From: an uncultured Bacillota bacterium
GTDB lineage: Bacteria > Bacillota_I > Bacilli_A > RF39 > UBA660
Reading direction: 5' to 3'
DNA length: 9,119 nt
NCBI GenBank assembly: GCA_948466105.1
Contig: CAOJZR010000017.1
Span: 1-9,119, forward strand
This document shows positions 6,201 through 9,119 of the stretch, piece by piece (within the stretch, counting starts at the first letter, position 1; each line of letters starts with the position of its first letter). The notes beneath the pieces are model-generated. The model was not told the DNA's origin. It saw only the letters and a program-made list of their open reading frames with translations, and did no database searches. Position numbers and translations under genes: made by a program.

Positions 6201-6877
6201 GCTACCCTCTCATCGTTTACAATTTTACCATCATCAATGGTAATAATTCGATCAGCACTAATAGCTAAATTATAGTCATGGGTTATCATTATAATTGTTT
6301 GTTTATATTTTTTATTAGAAAATTTTAATAAATCAATAATATCTTTACTAGCTTTACTATCTAAGTTACCAGTTGGTTCATCTGCTAATAATAAGGCTGG
6401 ATGATTCATAAGTGCTCTACCAATACTTACTCTTTGCTGTTGACCACCTGATAATTCATTGGGTAAATGATTTACTCTTTGTTGTAAATTGAGTGTTTCA
6501 ATTAATTCATTTAAATAATCTTCATCAATTTTTTTACCATCTAATAAAATAGGTAAAGTTATATTTTCTTTAACATTTAAAATAGGAATTAAATTATAAA
6601 ATTGATAAATAAGACCTACTTGTCTTCGACGAAAGATTGCAAGATTGTTTTCATTTAAATGATAAACATCTTCTCCATCAATAATAATTTTACCACTTGT
6701 AGGTCTATCAACTCCACCAAGTAAATGTAAAAGTGTTGATTTACCACTTCCACTAGCTCCAACAATAGCAACAAATTCTCCCTTTTCAACGGAAAAACTA
6801 ATGTCATCTAACGCTTTTACTAAGGTATTTCCTCGACCATAAGTTTTAGTTAAATGTTCTACTTTCAATATTTCCAT
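6197..6877 (-). CDS. ABC transporter ATP-binding protein (MacB/LolD-type)
   Basis: The 226-aa ATPase has all motifs of the class: Walker A GASGSGKST (40-48), Q-loop Gln92 in LIYQFYN, signature LSGGQ (142-146), Walker B ALLLADEP (161-168) with catalytic Glu167, NLDS D-loop, and switch His200 in ITHD. Its length and the EPTGNLDS block fit the subfamily that works with FtsX-like permeases. AGGAGG at 6884-6889, six bases before the ATG at 6877, sets the start; an upstream in-frame GTG at 6892 overlaps this site and is rejected. It ends in an ATGA overlap with the permease gene. It lies 75 bases behind the kinase gene and has its own promoter with likely operator sites, so it can be induced apart from the sensor genes. 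Confidence 0.96.
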   Translation of the reverse strand: MEILKVEHLTKTYGRGNTLVKALDDISFSVEKGEFVAIVGASGSGKSTLLHLLGGVDRPTSGKIIIDGEDVYHLNENNLAIFRRRQVGLIYQFYNLIPILNVKENITLPILLDGKKIDEDYLNELIETLNLQQRVNHLPNELSGGQQQRVSIGRALMNHPALLLADEPTGNLDSKASKDIIDLLKFSNKKYKQTIIMITHDYNLAISADRIITIDDGKIVNDERVA

Positions 6878-6883
6878 ATTTTT

Positions 6884-6889
6884 CCTCCT
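6884..6889 (-). promoter_or_regulatory. Ribosome binding site AGGAGG of the ABC ATPase
   Basis: AGGAGG six bases before the ATG at 6877. It decides between this ATG and the in-frame GTG at 6892, which would place the start upstream of the site and is therefore unlikely. Confidence 0.8.
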
Positions 6890-6898
6890 CACAAATTC

Positions 6899-6904
6899 AT
6901 TATA
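6899..6904 (-). promoter_or_regulatory. -10 box of the ABC transporter promoter
   Basis: TATAAT on the minus strand, 21 bases before the ATG. At 16-18 bases upstream there is no acceptable -35 hexamer (ACCATA or CACCAT), which suggests a promoter that needs an activator. Transcription would start near 6892, giving a very short leader that still contains the ribosome binding site. Confidence 0.55.
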
Positions 6905-6915
6905 TTGTATTTATA

Positions 6916-6953
6916 TGACTTTATGGTGACTTTTTTTATGACAGTTTTGTCAT
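6916..6953. promoter_or_regulatory. Likely response regulator operator: palindrome plus phased TGAC boxes
   Basis: ATGACA-GTTT-TGTCAT (6938-6953) is a perfect six-base inverted repeat. Towards the promoter two more TGAC boxes follow, so that TGAC begins at 6916, 6927 and 6939, a spacing of 11 and 12 bases, close to one DNA turn. OmpR-type regulators usually bind direct repeats with such phasing, and the inverted form matches TnACA-N4-TGTnA, which I recall for BceR-like regulators. The palindrome overlaps the stop codon of the kinase gene and lies about 53 bases upstream of the predicted transcription start. It lacks a T tract on the transcribed side, so it is not a terminator for the kinase gene. 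Binding by the neighbouring regulator is inferred. Confidence 0.55.
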
Positions 6954-8158
6954 CAAATATTACGATAAAATTTCATAATAAAACTTGTTTTATTTGTACT
7001 TATACAACTTATTTCTCCATTTTGCATATCAATTATTTTTTTAGTCATATTAAGACCAATACCAATTGACTCTTTATTATGATTTCCCTTATAAAAACGT
7101 TTAAAAATATGTGGTAAATCTTTTTTATCGATTGGTAATCCTGTATTAGTTATTACAATACTTGTATAAATGGGATTGGCTTCAGCTGTTATATCTATTT
7201 GCCCATTTACAGGTGTATGTTCACAAGCATTTTTAATAACATTAATCAAAGCTTCGCTTGTCCAATTAAAGTCAACAGTTATTTTTAAATCAGGCGGACA
7301 TTTAGTTATTAAGGTAATATTTTTTAAATCGAGCATTACTTTTAATGGTTCTAAGGATTTATCAATTAGGGAATAGATAGTCACTTGTTCTTTTTTTAAT
7401 ATAACTGTTCCACTATCTAATCTTGACATTTTTAGTAAACTGGTCACTAACCATTCAATTCGTTCCAATTGATTTCTATTTTTTTGTAAAAATTCTTTTC
7501 GGGCTTTTATATCAATTGTATCGGTTGCTAAAATATCATTAATAACATACATACTAGTTAAAGGTGTTTTTAGTTGATGTGATATATCCTCTAAGATTTC
7601 TTCTAAATATTTTTTATCTTTTTTAGATATATCACTTTGTTCTTTTAATTTGATGGTTACTTTATAAATGTCATTTTTAAGATTGCTTAAATCGCCTTCC
7701 TCATACTCTCTTATATCTAATGTATAATTATCGTTTAATATATTATTCATATACTTATCAATTTTACGTAATTTTTTATATTGTTTTTTTATAAAAATGA
7801 TATATATTAACCATTCTATTAAAAAAACAATTATTGTAAATATTGTAAGCACTAGATATGTCATTTTTTTGTTATAATCACATTTTTTTAAATAATCTAA
7901 GCTTTTAATATCAATACCATATTTAGAAAAAAGTGTTAAGTCTGAATTGGTGCTTGTAAATAAATTACTGATTAGTTCAGTTTCTAAATCTGGGTATTTC
8001 AAAACAATATTATTTATTATAGAAGCACTTGTTTCTAATAGTTGTTGTTTATATTTCATATATAAATTTCTAGATAATAACATCCCAAAGCTAACACAAA
8101 GACATAGGGTAATGGCATTTATTTTAAGTAATGTTTTAATTTCTTTATTTTGTAACAA
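6953..8158 (-). CDS. Sensor histidine kinase of the transporter two-component system
   Basis: The 401-aa kinase has helix 1 at about 10-30, an outside loop of about 70 residues (31-99), helix 2 at 100-123, a linker, the phosphoacceptor box DISHQLKTPL with His194, an N-box NVIKNACEHT (307-316, Asn310), a G1 region ITNTGLPI, an F-box IFKRFYKG and a G2 box SIGIGL. The G1 box lacks the usual leading Asp (DxGxG), a variation seen in some Firmicute kinases. The loop is longer than the almost loop-less BceS sensors, so it may sense a ligand outside the membrane directly. The start is taken as TTG at 8158 because AGGTGA (8164-8169) lies five bases before it; a GTG at 8167 lies inside that site. It overlaps the regulator gene by 14 bases and shares its transcript. 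Confidence 0.93.
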   Translation of the reverse strand: MLQNKEIKTLLKINAITLCLCVSFGMLLSRNLYMKYKQQLLETSASIINNIVLKYPDLETELISNLFTSTNSDLTLFSKYGIDIKSLDYLKKCDYNKKMTYLVLTIFTIIVFLIEWLIYIIFIKKQYKKLRKIDKYMNNILNDNYTLDIREYEEGDLSNLKNDIYKVTIKLKEQSDISKKDKKYLEEILEDISHQLKTPLTSMYVINDILATDTIDIKARKEFLQKNRNQLERIEWLVTSLLKMSRLDSGTVILKKEQVTIYSLIDKSLEPLKVMLDLKNITLITKCPPDLKITVDFNWTSEALINVIKNACEHTPVNGQIDITAEANPIYTSIVITNTGLPIDKKDLPHIFKRFYKGNHNKESIGIGLNMTKKIIDMQNGEISCISTNKTSFIMKFYRNI

Positions 8159-8828
8159 GATTATCACCTATCTTATAACCAACACCTCTTACAGTTATGA
8201 TAATTTTAGGATTTTCGATATCATCTATTTTTTCTCTTATACGTTTGATATAAACTGTTAGAGTATTATCATTAACAAACTCCTCATTAACATCCCAAAT
8301 ATCAGCTAGAATTTTTTCTCTTGTAAAAGTGGTATTGGGATTTAAAGCAAGGGTTAAAAGAATTTTATATTCTAAAGCTGTAAGCATAACATCTTTATTA
8401 TTTCTAAAAACTTTGGCTTGTTTCAAATCGATGGTCACATCAGCTATTTTAATAATATTAGCACTTTCTTTATTAGTTCTACGCAGCACGTTTTTAATAC
8501 GTGAAACCAACTCTCTAGCTTTAAATGGTTTTGTTATATAATCATCAGCGCCCATATCTAAGCCCATAACAATTGATGTTTCAAGATCATTAGCAGTTAA
8601 AAAAATAATTGGTATATCTTTTTGTTGTTTTATTGCTTTAAAGGTTTCAAAACCATTTTGATCAGGCAAATTAATATCTAATAAAATAAGATCAACAGTG
8701 TTATTTTTTAAATATTCTAAACTTTCTTTAGCAGTACTTTTATGTATGATATCATATCCTTCTTGACCTAAAAAGTATTTTAATCCTAAAGCAATGGTTT
8801 CATCGTCTTCTATAATAAATAACTTCAT
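8145..8828 (-). CDS. OmpR/PhoB-family response regulator
   Basis: The 227-aa regulator has a receiver domain (1-115) with acidic pair Asp8-Asp9, phosphoacceptor Asp51 in LILLDINLPD, Thr78 and Lys100 in YITKPF, and a winged-helix DNA-binding domain (about 128-223) ending with ITVRGVGYKI. It is phosphorylated by the overlapping kinase and probably activates the ABC genes through the TGAC boxes at 6916-6953. The start is the ATG at 8828, with AGGTGA (8834-8839) five bases upstream; an earlier in-frame GTG at 8837 is part of that site. The same motif, TAGGTGATAA followed by the start, stands before the kinase gene. It is the first gene of the four-gene block. Confidence 0.96.
   Translation of the reverse strand: MKLFIIEDDETIALGLKYFLGQEGYDIIHKSTAKESLEYLKNNTVDLILLDINLPDQNGFETFKAIKQQKDIPIIFLTANDLETSIVMGLDMGADDYITKPFKARELVSRIKNVLRRTNKESANIIKIADVTIDLKQAKVFRNNKDVMLTALEYKILLTLALNPNTTFTREKILADIWDVNEEFVNDNTLTVYIKRIREKIDDIENPKIIITVRGVGYKIGDNLVTK
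8164..8169 (-). promoter_or_regulatory. Ribosome binding site that selects a TTG start for the kinase
   Basis: AGGTGA inside the end of the regulator gene lies five bases before a TTG at 8158. The regulator gene uses the same box at the same distance from its ATG (8834-8839), which supports the TTG over the GTG at 8167. Confidence 0.6.
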
Positions 8829-8845
8829 GTTTATCACCTATTGTT

Positions 8846-8887
8846 ATTATACTATAAATAAGGTTATTTTTAATGACTAAATTGTAA
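8846..8887 (-). promoter_or_regulatory. Promoter region of the regulator-kinase genes with a possible operator
   Basis: TATAAT on the minus strand (8846-8851) lies 17 bases before the ATG at 8828. The -35 region is poor (ATTAAA). At 8874-8887 the plus strand reads TGACT-AAAT-TGTAA, one mismatch from TnACA-N4-TGTnA, the form found intact in front of the ABC genes. This would allow self-regulation. The box is imperfect and could be chance. Confidence 0.4.
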
Positions 8888-8888
8888 G

Positions 8889-8913
8889 AAAAAAATACTT
8901 TAAAAGTACTTTT
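8889..8913 (-). terminator. Terminator of the gene at the right edge
   Basis: Read on the minus strand, AAAAGTACTT pairs with AAGTATTTTT-type sequence around a three- to four-base loop, with one G-T pair, and is followed by a T tract. It lies three bases behind the stop codon at 8916-8918. The stem is A+T-rich and therefore weak. Confidence 0.6.
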
Positions 8914-8915
8914 AA

Positions 8916-9119
8916 TTAATTTTCTAATACTATAACATTGCGAAAAGTAGCAAAGGATCTACTAATACCAGTATCCTCAATAAAGCTAAAAATACCAGAA
9001 CCTGTAGTGCAATTATATGATTCTCCTCTACTAACCCATGGACTTGTATTACTAACTATACGTACATAATCATCATACCAACTAGATCTATAACTTTTAA
9101 CTCCCTTAGAATCCTCAAA
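8916..9119 (-). CDS. C-terminal end of a surface- or phage-type protein (partial, 5' end outside window)
   Basis: Only the last 67 codons are inside the window; the frame is open to the right edge. Visible pieces are SYRSSWYDDYVRIVSNTSPW (residues 9-28 of the fragment), RGESYNCTTGSGIFSF (31-46), and a final SRSFATFRNVIVLEN. The order W-Y-DY, SPW, RGxSYN, GSGIFSF, then S-x-FR-VI near the very end resembles C-terminal modules, of the type SWYxDYxxFV-PWFxRGGxYNxGxxAGxFxF-FRVVL, that I recall from many hypothetical surface, pilin-like and phage proteins of gut Firmicutes. The first part of the gene is needed to tell which. No catalytic motif is seen. Its terminator separates it from the regulator operon. 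Confidence 0.6.
   Translation of the reverse strand, partial: FEDSKGVKSYRSSWYDDYVRIVSNTSPWVSRGESYNCTTGSGIFSFIEDTGISRSFATFRNVIVLEN

Noticed and set aside
6938..6953. Palindrome as a terminator of the kinase gene
   Set aside because: On the transcribed strand it is followed by A residues, not T, so it cannot act as a rho-independent terminator in that direction, and no plus-strand gene needs one here.
7947..8261. Plus-strand frame of about 100 codons opposite the kinase and regulator genes
   Set aside because: It lies entirely antisense to well-supported genes and has no family features. It is a by-product of the A+T-rich composition, as are other plus-strand frames at 5368-5589, 5594-5779, 6854-7069, 7170-7376 and 8329-8541.
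3645..8828. Calling the locus a canonical BceRS-BceAB bacitracin module
   Set aside because: The kinase has an outside loop of about 70 residues and the permease has eight helices in two FtsX modules and 851 aa, whereas Bce systems have an almost loop-less kinase and a ten-helix permease of about 650 aa. Only the operator-like box is Bce-like.
1..9119. Mycoplasma-type genetic code (TGA as Trp)
   Set aside because: The ATPase and kinase genes end at TGA at sensible family lengths, and Trp codons in conserved positions are TGG.
1..9119. tRNA, rRNA, CRISPR array, insertion sequence or riboswitch
   Set aside because: No cloverleaf, rRNA segment, regularly spaced repeats, transposase or structured leader was recognised on either strand. 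The gaps between genes are short and explained by promoters and terminators.

Overview
The window is very A+T-rich, uses strong AGGAGG-type ribosome binding sites, and carries Bacillota families: a PrsA-like lipoprotein, tiny YjcZ-like membrane peptides, and an OmpR-type two-component system next to an FtsX-type ABC transporter. TGA is used as a real stop (ABC ATPase, histidine kinase) and tryptophan is TGG, so the standard bacterial code applies and a code-4 mycoplasma is unlikely. A low-GC member of the Bacilli or a neighbouring lineage, possibly an uncultured gut bacterium, fits best. The species cannot be told from the sequence.

Left part (1-1403, minus strand): a short reading frame runs through a tract of ten C (ten G on the coding strand), which looks like a phase-variable contingency site. 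It is followed by a 280-aa protein of unknown function that may belong to DUF4299. Next come two tiny single-pass membrane peptides of 40 and 27 aa. The 27-aa one closely resembles the YjcZ small sporulation peptides, and a sigma-K-like promoter lies in front of the pair.

Middle part (1482-3600): a plus-strand PrsA-like lipoprotein with a degenerate parvulin domain converges on a minus-strand, membrane-anchored lysozyme-like protein. The two genes share a bidirectional terminator that overlaps the stop codon of the lipoprotein gene.

Right part (3611-8887, minus strand, transcribed right to left): response regulator, histidine kinase (TTG start, overlapping the regulator), ABC ATPase, and an 851-aa two-module FtsX permease overlapping the ATPase by ATGA. 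A 76-base gap between kinase and ATPase holds a good -10, a poor -35, three TGAC boxes in near-helical phase, and a perfect palindrome TGACA-N4-TGTCA. This is a likely operator for the regulator. A weaker copy of the palindrome precedes the regulator gene. The layout suggests a sensing and response module for envelope stress or antimicrobial peptides: the kinase senses, the regulator activates the transporter promoter, and the transporter removes or handles the amphipathic substrate.

Right edge (8889-9119): the last 67 codons of another minus-strand gene, with its terminator. Its tail resembles C-terminal modules of surface or phage-type proteins.
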